DNA of 5,339 nucleotides. Origin: DATKMG01 sp035541995 (GTDB lineage: Bacteria > Acidobacteriota > Terriglobia > Versatilivoradales > Versatilivoraceae). The stretch covers positions 1 to 5,339 of the forward strand of contig DATKMG010000003.1 in assembly GCA_035541995.1 (NCBI GenBank), given 5' to 3'. A model generated the notes under the pieces. That model was given only the letters and a program-made list of their open reading frames with translations. It was not told where the DNA came from and did not search any database. The stretch's first letter is position 1; the number at the start of each line of letters is the position of its first letter. Of the stretch, positions 1 to 5,339 are shown piece by piece. The translations under genes were made by a program, and so were the position numbers.

Positions 1-259
1 CAATTTGCGCGAAGATTTACTGGCAAATGTCCGAATGGGCAGTATCTTTAACGTCCGGATTCCCGCGCTGGGCAACAAGGACATTAGGTTCAAAGTCAAC
101 TATATTTCCGCCCGAGGTGATTTTGCTACTTGGCGCGCCACCAGAGCCTCTGGCGATTTTGATTTGAAGACTTTTGAAGTGCGTGGCGTGCCGATTGAGT
201 ATGTGGAAGGCCTTCGGCCCGGTATGAGTGCGCTCGTGACGAAGAAGACACCAGACTAG
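1..259 (+). CDS. HlyD-family periplasmic adaptor (membrane fusion) protein, C-terminal part
   Basis: This is the last 85 codons of a gene that begins before the window; the frame is open from base 2 and ends at TAG. The HlyD/YhiI-type adaptor (membrane fusion protein) links an inner-membrane exporter to an outer-membrane TolC-like channel across the periplasm. The visible part contains the phrases REDLL, PALGNK, GDFATWRAT, FDLKTFEVR and VEGLRPGMS, which I recognise as the beta-barrel and membrane-proximal end of adaptors paired with YhhJ-type ABC-2 permeases. The N-terminal membrane anchor, the lipoyl halves and the coiled-coil hairpin are outside the window. The downstream permease gene begins only 17 nt after the stop, so the two are surely co-transcribed. 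The transported substrate cannot be inferred. The family call is recognised by eye, not by a search. Confidence 0.9.
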   Translation, partial: NLREDLLANVRMGSIFNVRIPALGNKDIRFKVNYISARGDFATWRATRASGDFDLKTFEVRGVPIEYVEGLRPGMSALVTKKTPD

Positions 260-260
260 G

Positions 261-267
261 GGAAGGA
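261..267 (+). promoter_or_regulatory. Ribosome binding site of the first permease
   Basis: The purine-rich stretch GGAAGGA ends 9 nt before the ATG at 277. It lies in the 17-nt gap after the adaptor stop codon and supports that ATG as the start. Confidence 0.7.
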
Positions 268-276
268 CTTCTGAAA

Positions 277-1461
277 ATGAACGGCCGGCTACTATCCAGC
301 TTCGGGAAGGTATTGGAACGAGAGGGTCGGCGCATATTGTCGCGGCCGATCTATTTTGTGCTGATAGTAGTGATTCCGTTGCTCACCATGACGATCCCGC
401 ACGCCATTTTTCGGCTGGGTGTACCACGCAAGCTGCCCATAGCTGTCTGCGACCTGGATCATTCCCAACTGTCTCGCCACCTCTCGCGGTTGTTGGACGC
501 CAATTCGTATTTGCAAGTCACTTATCAGGTCCCCAATGCCGAATCAGGTAGACAGCTGATCCTGTCTGGTCGAGTGTACATGCTGGTCGTGCTGCCAAGG
601 GACTTGGAGCGGGATGTGAACCTCGGCCGTTCTCCGAAGATTGCAAGTTTCTATAATAACCAATGGTTCTCCGTTGGCGGTATAGTCAATCGCGAACTGG
701 GAAACGTCATAAACCATGAGATCGAGCGCCTTAAGCTCCGCTTCTATATGAGTGGCGGGAAGCTACCGGATACTGCCGCGGCACAAAGCAACCCCATCCG
801 CGTCGACACACACATGCTGTTCAATCCTTTTTTGAATTACGAGAATTTTCTGGCCATGCCGCTGGTACCTGCTTTGCTACAAATAGTGGTCACAATGACC
901 ACTATTTTCGTCATTGGCTTGGAGCTTAAGCGGGGGACCGCCAGTGAATGGCTGGAAGCGGCTGGCGGCAACTTGGACGTTGCATTGCTGGGCAAGCTTC
1001 TCCCATACAGCCTCGTCTTTGTGGTCATGGCAGCGACATTCAACGCCTGGTTGTTCGGGCTCGTGGAGATGCCTGATCGAGGTCATGCTTTTTTTCTCTG
1101 GATCGCGACCGTCCTGATGGTGTTAGCTTACCAGGCGGTCGGAATTACTTTCATCGCTCTATTCGGGAGCCTGCGACTAAGCGTGAGCTTGGCCACAATA
1201 TATTGTGGTCCAGCTTTTGCCTTTGGCGGCGTCACTTTCCCTTTACTCGCCGTAACCGTAGGAGGGAAGATCTGGAGCGCTATACTCCCTCTGCCCTATT
1301 TCCTGCAGATTATGGTGGACCAGGCCATTCGTGGGGCTCCCTGGCGTGATTCCATGTTTGCTCTCGGAGTTCTGGTCGGGTTCGTTCTACTCGGCCCTGC
1401 CCTAGCTCATCTGCGTCTGGGCCGCATCTTGGTTGACCCGCGCTATCGGGGCAGAACATGA
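277..1461 (+). CDS. ABC-2 type transporter permease (YhhJ/RbbA-like), first of a pair
   Basis: This 394-residue inner-membrane protein has the normal size and layout of ABC-2 permeases of the ABC2_membrane_3 type. A first membrane helix at about residues 25-44 is followed by a large periplasmic domain (about 45-190), then five further helices near 193-215, 240-262, 271-296, 303-325 and 359-379. Family marks include LPIAVCDLDHSQLSR (53-67) at the start of the periplasmic domain, FGGVTFP (316-322), and LPLPYFLQ followed by RGAPW (352-356) near the C terminus. No nucleotide-binding domain is present: there is no Walker A or LSGGQ motif. It overlaps the next gene by ATGA, which suggests coupled translation. 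It should pair with the second permease and the HlyD adaptor to form an exporter. The related E. coli set is YhiI-RbbA-YhhJ. The substrate is unknown. Confidence 0.9.
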   Translation: MNGRLLSSFGKVLEREGRRILSRPIYFVLIVVIPLLTMTIPHAIFRLGVPRKLPIAVCDLDHSQLSRHLSRLLDANSYLQVTYQVPNAESGRQLILSGRVYMLVVLPRDLERDVNLGRSPKIASFYNNQWFSVGGIVNRELGNVINHEIERLKLRFYMSGGKLPDTAAAQSNPIRVDTHMLFNPFLNYENFLAMPLVPALLQIVVTMTTIFVIGLELKRGTASEWLEAAGGNLDVALLGKLLPYSLVFVVMAATFNAWLFGLVEMPDRGHAFFLWIATVLMVLAYQAVGITFIALFGSLRLSVSLATIYCGPAFAFGGVTFPLLAVTVGGKIWSAILPLPYFLQIMVDQAIRGAPWRDSMFALGVLVGFVLLGPALAHLRLGRILVDPRYRGRT

Positions 1462-2600
1462 TGCCATTGCTGAGCATTTGGAAAGAAGAGTTTCTCCTGA
1501 TCTTCAAGGATCCCGCGACCCTGGTGGTCATGGTTGTCGCTGTGCAGTTCTATTCACTGTTCTATCCCATGCCTTATGGACGGGAAGTGATAACGAAAGT
1601 GCCTGTGGCTGTGGTGGATTTGGATCGCACGCCACTGAGCCGCGAATTGACTCGCATGATTGACGCGACCGAGGAGGTGAGCGTCACGAGCATGCCGCGG
1701 ACCCGAGGCGAAGCCCAGCGGCTGTTCATGGACCGTACAGTCTATGGCGTAGTCGTCATTCCCCAAGATTTTGAACGAAAGGTTTGGCGGCAAGACCAAG
1801 CTACGGTCTCACTGTATGCAGATGCCGGTTATTTTATGCTGAATCGGCAAGTAAGTGGTGGGGTTCGCACAGCCGCAGGGACGCTTTCTGCCGGGGTGGA
1901 AATCAAGCGCCTGCAGGCGGTCGGACAAAGTCCAGCAGAAGCGATGACCACCCGGAATCCGTTGCAGGTCGTGAGCACTGCCTTGGGAAACCCCGCTGGC
2001 GGATATCTGGCGTACATCGTGCCAGCGGTGTTTACGCTGATCTTGCAGCAGACGTTGCTGATCGGAATCATCATGATATCCGGAGCGCCTGGCCGATGCA
2101 AGGCGAGTATGACCGGCCGCGACGGAGTGGTCAGCACCGTCCTGGCTAAGTCAATGGCGTACCTCCCGCTTTATTTGGTACACGCGATCTACTACCTTTT
2201 CGTTGCACCCTCTTTCTACGGATTCCGGCATGAGGGGGACGCATTGGCGGTATTTCTTTTCGTGGTCCCCTTCTTCCTGTCGGTCATCTTCCTAGGTTTG
2301 GGGCTGGCGAGTCTCTCCCCGGATCGTGAAGCTCCGATGCTCGCGGTCGTTTTTGGTTCACTGCCGCTGCTTTTCCTGAGCGGCTTCTCGTGGCCCCAAG
2401 AGGCGTTTCCCTCCTGGCTAAGGGCGATTTCCTGGCTGATGCCGACCACTGCGGCCATTGATGGTCTGCTGCGCATCAATCAGCTCGGGGCAGGGTTGAA
2501 GTATGTGGCAAACAACTGGATGATGCTCTGGATTTTGGTGCTTCTCTATTTTCCGGTGGCATGCTGGGGTGAACTGAGAATTCGAAGGCGAAGTGTGTGA
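1458..2600 (+). CDS. ABC-2 type transporter permease (YhhJ-like), second of a pair
   Basis: This 380-residue membrane protein is built like its neighbour, with one helix at about residues 20-37, a periplasmic domain and five C-terminal helices. The marks are clearer here: SLFYPMPY (33-40), VPVAVVDLDRTPLSRELTR (48-66), GGYLAYIVPAVFTLILQQT (181-199) and LSGFSWPQEAFPSWL (307-321), then MPTTAAIDGLLRINQLGAG (328-346). These are typical of the YhhJ-type half of HlyD-linked exporters. Two adjacent ATG codons (1458 and 1461) both fit; the first overlaps the preceding stop as ATGA, and upstream GGGG (1448-1451) is only a weak ribosome site, so translation is probably coupled. The two permeases differ enough (for example GVTFP versus GFSWP) to act as unlike halves of a heterodimer, which is an inference from family architecture. 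Confidence 0.92.
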   Translation: MMPLLSIWKEEFLLIFKDPATLVVMVVAVQFYSLFYPMPYGREVITKVPVAVVDLDRTPLSRELTRMIDATEEVSVTSMPRTRGEAQRLFMDRTVYGVVVIPQDFERKVWRQDQATVSLYADAGYFMLNRQVSGGVRTAAGTLSAGVEIKRLQAVGQSPAEAMTTRNPLQVVSTALGNPAGGYLAYIVPAVFTLILQQTLLIGIIMISGAPGRCKASMTGRDGVVSTVLAKSMAYLPLYLVHAIYYLFVAPSFYGFRHEGDALAVFLFVVPFFLSVIFLGLGLASLSPDREAPMLAVVFGSLPLLFLSGFSWPQEAFPSWLRAISWLMPTTAAIDGLLRINQLGAGLKYVANNWMMLWILVLLYFPVACWGELRIRRRSV

Positions 2601-3427
2601 TGAACCCAATTGCGAAAGTTAAAGCCTTACGGACAATTAAAGACCGGTTATACAACTTCGCCCGGGGGCTTAATAGTCGCACCCGGGCAGGGCTTTGTCT
2701 TTCCCTGGGCCTGGTGATATACTCAATTGCATGGTGGCTAGTGTTAGTTCCTCAAGTTAGGGCACCATGTCCAGATATTGAATGCTCTTAGCTAAAGGGA
2801 TGCAGCCCAAATCAATCAAACTCTTATTTCGGAAACGTAACACTAGCGTGGGGCTGGCAAGTCCCCTTTCTTTGCGGATGGATTATTGCCGTAACAGCTT
2901 ATTTAGTGCTTCTCGGTATTGTCATCTATATTGCCGATGCCACGACGACCCGGAAGCGCGTTTCCAGAGTGGACCCGCACCGGTGGCCACTGATGCTTTT
3001 GCTGATAGTGACGGCTTATCTCGGGACTACCTGTGTGGGCATCATTCTCACTGCAGTGGGCCAGCGCACTGTGGGCCATTTCCGACTCCTGATTGTCTTA
3101 AGCGTGGTCGCAGTGATCCTCTACTGGTTGATTCTGCACACCGCCTTTGCCCTGCACTATGCGCGACTGTATTACCAAAGAACGGAGAGAAAAGGTCGTG
3201 TTTTACCGGAAGGCACACGCGGGGGCTTTATTTTCCCAGGGATAACTGATCCTACCTACGAAGATTTCCTCTATATCTCCTTCACCATCGCCTTGACACA
3301 TTCTGTGAGTGACGTGAATGTAACCAGCCGAATACACAAGCGGGTGGTGGTGATCCACGCTTTGATTTCATTTTTATTTTATTCCACAATCCTTGCGGTC
3401 GTTCTGAATGCCATCGTTACTTCTTGA
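2600..3427 (+). pseudogene. DUF1345-family membrane protein interrupted by an in-frame amber codon
   Basis: The frame starts at ATG 2600, overlapping the permease stop as TGATG, and runs 275 codons to TGA. Codon 64 (2789-2791) is TAG. There is no frameshift: the same frame continues for 211 codons. Hydrophobic segments lie near codons 31-50, 90-112, 129-153, 162-184 and 250-272. The C-terminal part carries the DUF1345 signature: DPTYEDFLYISFTIALTHS (217-235), SDVNVTSR (237-244) and HALISFLF (253-260). The amber falls in the loop after helix 1. No ATG, GTG or TTG occurs in frame between it and GTG 2906 (codon 103), which is in the middle of helix 2 and has no evident ribosome site, so separate translation of the second part would lose needed sequence. 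DUF1345 has no known function. The gene may be recently killed, read through, or carry a sequencing error. Confidence 0.8.
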
Positions 3428-3432
3428 TCCAC

Positions 3433-3454
3433 TGCTGGGGACCCCAGGCATTTT
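3433..3454 (+). terminator. Possible intrinsic terminator of the export operon
   Basis: Six bases after the DUF1345 stop, a GC-rich inverted repeat (TGC-TGGGG, then A, then CCCCA-GGCA, with one extra G) is followed by TTTT and then GAA. The stem is strong, but the T-run is short and the loop must open by a base pair or two. It is in the right place to end the operon. Confidence 0.5.
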
Positions 3455-3533
3455 GAATCCCAATCCGGAATTTCCTGCTTTTCGCGTGGTCGAACTACCA
3501 ATCGAGCTGCACTGGCCTTTGCATTTGCCTTAA

Positions 3534-3926
3534 TTGCTTCCACATGCGATCAAAAAATTTTCACACACGTTTTTCGAGGAACGAGTCCGTGCCAAAACAG
3601 TTGCATACGAAGACCTTTACATAAGATCTAGGTCGTACCGAGAAACAACGTATGAACTGGAGCAGCGAAAAGCTCCGAGAGTAGGCCTGTCAGTGCAACT
3701 GCCCCTATATGATGTAAGTTCAACGAGTCTCGGGATCGCAAGGGATCTTTCTGAAACAGGGCTTCGGGTGGCAGGCCTCGTATGATGATGGTGTGTTTGA
3801 GAAAAAAGCAAGGGGAGGAAACAGTTCGTGGCTGGTTTCAAGTTGCGGATCGACCGGTATTCAAGAACTTATCAATCTTTTGCTATTCAGCAAATCAAGA
3901 AAATGAACCAGTGCGAACTGATCTGA
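3534..3926 (+). pseudogene. PilZ-domain (c-di-GMP receptor) remnant
   Basis: One frame (3534-3785) reads an N-terminal region and then the first half of a PilZ domain. It has the RxxxR motif as RKAPR (codons 45-49), a strand LSVQLPLYD, and the DxSxxG motif as DLSETG (71-76), followed by LRVAG. These two motifs bind c-di-GMP in the family. The frame then meets TGA TGA (3783-3788) and another TGA at 3798. After that, the same frame resumes with KQFVAGFKLRI (3819-3851) and runs to TGA at 3924-3926. VAGF is typical of the last PilZ strand. Only about 17 codons separate LRVAG from VAGF, where I would expect roughly twice that, so a deletion has probably removed the middle strands. The 5' end is also poor: it begins right after a TAA, with only a TTG and no ribosome site. 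This is most likely a dead, doubly truncated gene. Confidence 0.65.
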
Positions 3927-4059
3927 AATCAGCAGGCTATCCTTGTAATCTGAGTATACTCCGAAATTTCCTCCAAACTTTCTTTCGATTCAGCTTAACT
4001 CACTCGAGCTCTCAAAACTAAAAGATTTGGAACCAAACATGGAGAGGATGGAAATAGGC

Positions 4060-4091
4060 AAGAGTTGCACTCAGAAAATGTGCTAACTCTT
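4060..4091. repeat. Stem-loop, 11-bp stem with one bulge
   Basis: AAGAGTT-GCAC (4060-4070) pairs with GTGC-T-AACTCTT (4080-4091), leaving a 9-nt loop and one bulged T. No T-run follows on either strand, so it does not look like an intrinsic terminator. It has no gene beside it. Confidence 0.5.
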
Positions 4092-4145
4092 GGACCCCCT
4101 TTCCGCTTGATCCTATGGAGAGCCTGATCACTGGTCAAACGGGAC

Positions 4146-4161
4146 TTGCAACTGGTTGCAA
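4146..4161. repeat. 16-bp palindrome TTGCAAC-TG-GTTGCAA
   Basis: The two 7-bp arms are perfect inverted repeats around TG. A copy in inverted sense with a degenerate right arm (TTGCAAC-CA-GTTGTA) lies at 4276-4290, and single GTTGCAC half-sites lie at 4064-4070 and 4295-4301. The form suits a dimeric DNA-binding protein, but no regulator is encoded in the window. Confidence 0.45.
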
Positions 4162-4503
4162 AACCTCACTGGAATGAAAGAATAATGCATCGTTTTCCAG
4201 GGCCGGTTTGTCAACCGTCCAAAATCATTGGAATTCTCGAAGCACCCTGCTGCATCGCATGTGTGATTGGAGAGTTTGCAACCAGTTGTAGGCAGTTGCA
4301 CGCTTTTTATGCCTGTTGACGTTTCAATCAAGCAAATACATCCTCTCTTTTCTCCTCCTCTGAGGCAAATGGCTAAGCCTGGCGCCATGTCAGTAAAGGG
4401 AGGAGCCGGGTTTTTGCAAGAAATACAGATGAATCGAGTCTCGATAGGGGAACCCCCAGCTTCCCTTCTAAGCGAAGATTTTCTGGGTTTTCCCACCTTT
4501 CAT

Positions 4504-4755
4504 CTACTTAAGCCCTTTGTCAAGCTCTCTTTGATTCCCGCCAAACGCCTTCCGTAACAGGCTATCGCAGCCAACCGTGCAATTGGCCTTGGTTTGGTAT
4601 TGGCCAGCGATGTTGCTGAAGGGCCATGCACAGCTCTGCATGCACAAACTGTGGTCAGAAGCAGCGGTGTCCTGTGCCGCCAGAACGGTAGAGGACAAAA
4701 TTGGAACTACAGCTAGCGTGGCAATGAGTATCGCAACGTATAAGAAAGTCTTCAT
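4504..4755 (-). CDS. Small secreted protein with twin CX3C motif (unrecognised family)
   Basis: This 83-residue protein starts at ATG 4755-4753, chosen because a perfect AGGAGG lies 6 nt upstream and because a signal peptide begins there; a longer frame reaching 5031 would run through a mobile-looking repeat and has no such support. The N terminus is MKTF, then a hydrophobic core (about 5-20) and a likely signal peptidase I site at VLA-AQ (after residue 26), giving a mature chain of about 57 residues. That chain has exactly four cysteines, C38, C42, C59 and C63, arranged CX3C-X16-CX3C, which would let two helices be clamped by two disulfides in the periplasm or outside the cell. The tail is charged (QRELDKGLK). 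Mitochondrial small Tim proteins use the same cysteine pattern, but with nothing else shared I take that as convergence. Function unknown; it stands alone with no co-directional neighbour. Confidence 0.75.
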   Translation of the reverse strand: MKTFLYVAILIATLAVVPILSSTVLAAQDTAASDHSLCMQSCAWPFSNIAGQYQTKANCTVGCDSLLRKAFGGNQRELDKGLK

Positions 4756-4761
4756 TGTGGA

Positions 4762-4767
4762 CCTCCT
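4762..4767 (-). promoter_or_regulatory. Ribosome binding site of the twin CX3C gene
   Basis: On the - strand this reads AGGAGG, a full Shine-Dalgarno match, 6 nt before the ATG at 4755. It decides the start codon against longer upstream starts in the same frame. Confidence 0.85.
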
Positions 4768-4796
4768 GACGCTCCCGTGTATGTTGAAACTCATAT

Positions 4797-4836
4797 CCTG
4801 AATCGTTAGATGCAACTCAACGAGGTTGGATTCAGG
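4797..4836 (-). promoter_or_regulatory. 40-nt inverted repeat in the leader or promoter of the twin CX3C gene
   Basis: CCTGAATC (4797-4804) and GATTCAGG (4829-4836) are perfect 8-bp inverted arms. Inside them, CAACTC (4811-4816) can pair with GAGGTTG (4822-4828) with one bulged G, extending the fold. The structure lies 42-81 nt upstream of the start codon. It could be an operator for a dimeric regulator or a 5' leader hairpin; the sequence does not say which. Confidence 0.4.
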
Positions 4837-4859
4837 TGGTCGTTGAATTTTTCGGAAAA

Positions 4860-4959
4860 CTAGTGCTCTGTCTCCAAAATACCTGGTCCATTGGCTTCTT
4901 GTGATTACGTATAGATAGACAAGGCGGAACCTCCAGTTATTTGAGAGACAGAGCACTAG
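4860..4959. mobile_element. 100-bp near-palindromic MITE-like element
   Basis: The outer 15 bases, CTAGTGCTCTGTCTC (4860-4874), recur as a perfect inverted copy at 4945-4959. Going inward, 24 of the first 27 positions match (4860-4886 against 4933-4959), and weaker symmetry continues toward a central TACGTA (4906-4911). There is no coding capacity. Terminal inverted repeats, small size and a fold-back shape are what a miniature inverted-repeat transposable element shows. CTAG at both ends is itself palindromic, so it may be a 4-bp target duplication (or TA inside it) rather than part of the element. I cannot name the parent transposon. It lies 104 bp upstream of the twin CX3C start codon. Confidence 0.65.
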
Positions 4960-5277
4960 CGTGGAAGAAATATGCATCAAGCGCAATATGGAAACGAGAT
5001 GGATGGTTAAATTCTTTCCAGGAATCATCAATGGGAATAGTCCACAGATTCTTGGCTTTGCTAGTTAAGGATGAATCTCCCAAATGTGGCAAGTACATAT
5101 AGCAAGGGCTTTTCCCGGGGTCTGACATGACTGCGCAGTGCCGAGGTGACGAGCGTGGTGGGAAAAAAAGCGGTTGACGGAGTGACGGAGGGCGAGGTAC
5201 GCTAGGAAACTGGACAAAAAGAGCTTTTTCATCAATATGGCGACGGTTTTGCCTGGGCCAGGTAGCCATGGGATACC
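4960..5277. other. Region without a supported gene
   Basis: A - strand frame runs 5269-4937 behind a fair GAGG site, but its product is rich in Pro, Ser and Arg, shows no domain or membrane pattern, and ends by reading into the inverted repeat of the MITE-like element, so I do not call it. Short features seen are a 10-bp palindrome ACTGCGCAGT (5130-5139) and an 8-bp tandem duplication TGACGGAG (5175-5190). Nothing else is recognisable. Confidence 0.45.
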
Positions 5278-5339
5278 TCAGGAGACCTTCTTGGGGGCAG
5301 CGGGACGACCTCTCTGCCGCTCAAGGGTCCCGAGACAGC
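5278..5339 (-). CDS. Possible C-terminal tail of a gene entering from the right edge
   Basis: Read on the - strand, 19 codons from the window edge end at TGA (5280-5278). The tail reads CLGTLERQRGRPAAPKKVS, a basic, Ala/Pro/Lys-rich ending common at the C termini of nucleic-acid-binding or other bacterial proteins. RGRP resembles an AT-hook core, though four residues prove nothing. The stretch is more GC-rich than the DNA to its left, as a coding region here would be. With so little visible, both the reading frame and the function remain open. Confidence 0.3.
   Translation of the reverse strand, partial: CLGTLERQRGRPAAPKKVS

Larger units (their letters stand above)
3927..4503. other. Gene-free region with hairpins and GTTGCA motifs
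   Basis: I find no credible gene here on either strand. The longest open frame (4128-4496, - strand) has no recognisable domain, no ribosome site and an odd mix of Cys, Pro and Thr. The region holds a long hairpin (4060-4091), a 16-bp palindrome (4146-4161), a related half-degenerate copy (4276-4290) and two short perfect palindromes at 4433-4456. It could be decayed gene sequence, carry a small RNA, or contain regulatory sites; I cannot choose among these. Confidence 0.5.

Noticed and set aside
2789..2791. Whole-genome reassignment of TAG to an amino acid
   Set aside because: TAG also closes the HlyD gene at 257-259 and the twin CX3C gene at 4506-4504 at sensible protein ends.
2906..3427. 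Independent 173-codon gene starting at GTG 2906
   Set aside because: That start is in the middle of a membrane helix with no ribosome site, and conserved-looking sequence continues upstream in frame to 2792.
4370..4425. Riboswitch-like stretch (GGCAAATGGCTAAGCC and a later GGAGCCGGG)
   Set aside because: It superficially recalls c-di-GMP-I riboswitch phrases, but the conserved order of elements is absent and no gene follows on the + strand.
4128..4496. Open frame of 122 codons on the - strand
   Set aside because: No domain, no ribosome site, erratic composition, and it reads through the palindromes and GTTGCA motifs.
4756..5031. N-terminal extension of the twin CX3C gene in the same frame
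   Set aside because: It would place a signal peptide in the middle of the protein and read through the MITE-like element; the internal ATG at 4755 has a perfect AGGAGG.
5175..5190. Tandem TGACGGAG duplication as a repeat array
   Set aside because: Only two units; within chance or simple slippage.
5213..5230. AAAAAG-AG-CTTTTT inverted repeat as a terminator
   Set aside because: The stem is almost all A-T and the loop is only two bases, so a stable terminator hairpin is not expected.
4937..5269. Open frame of 110 codons on the - strand with a fair GAGG site
   Set aside because: Low-complexity Pro/Ser/Arg product without recognisable features, ending inside the inverted repeat of the MITE-like element.

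Overview
The window reads as a Gram-negative bacterial chromosome segment of moderate GC content. It holds an envelope-export operon on the + strand, followed by about 1.9 kb of gene-poor, partly decayed sequence. Three things point to a Gram-negative host: an HlyD-type periplasmic adaptor, paired ABC-2 permeases of the YhhJ/RbbA type, and a PilZ remnant. The lineage cannot be fixed from the sequence. A proteobacterium or a related phylum rich in c-di-GMP signalling would fit.

Positions 1-3427 are one tightly packed + strand transcription unit. The end of an HlyD-like adaptor is followed, 17 nt later and behind a good ribosome binding site, by a first ABC-2 permease. A second permease overlaps it by ATGA, and a DUF1345 membrane-protein gene overlaps the second permease by TGATG. 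The adaptor and the two permeases would form the inner-membrane and periplasmic parts of an exporter. No ATPase or outer-membrane channel gene is in view; either could lie upstream. The DUF1345 frame carries an in-frame amber codon at codon 64 but is otherwise open to its normal end. It is therefore a fresh pseudogene, a readthrough gene, or a sequencing error. A terminator-like hairpin follows its stop codon.

Positions 3428-4503 hold no intact gene. A remnant of a PilZ (c-di-GMP receptor) domain keeps both ligand-binding motifs but lacks a start and is broken by three stops and an apparent deletion. After it come several hairpins and a cluster of GTTGCA/TGCAAC motifs, including a 16-bp palindrome.

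Positions 4504-4755, on the - strand, encode an 83-residue protein with a signal peptide and a twin CX3C cysteine pattern, behind a perfect AGGAGG ribosome binding site. A 40-nt inverted repeat lies in its leader or promoter region. Just upstream sits a 100-bp near-palindrome (4860-4959) with CTAG ends that looks like a MITE. The last 300 bases have no convincing gene except a possible C-terminal tail of a - strand gene entering from the right edge.
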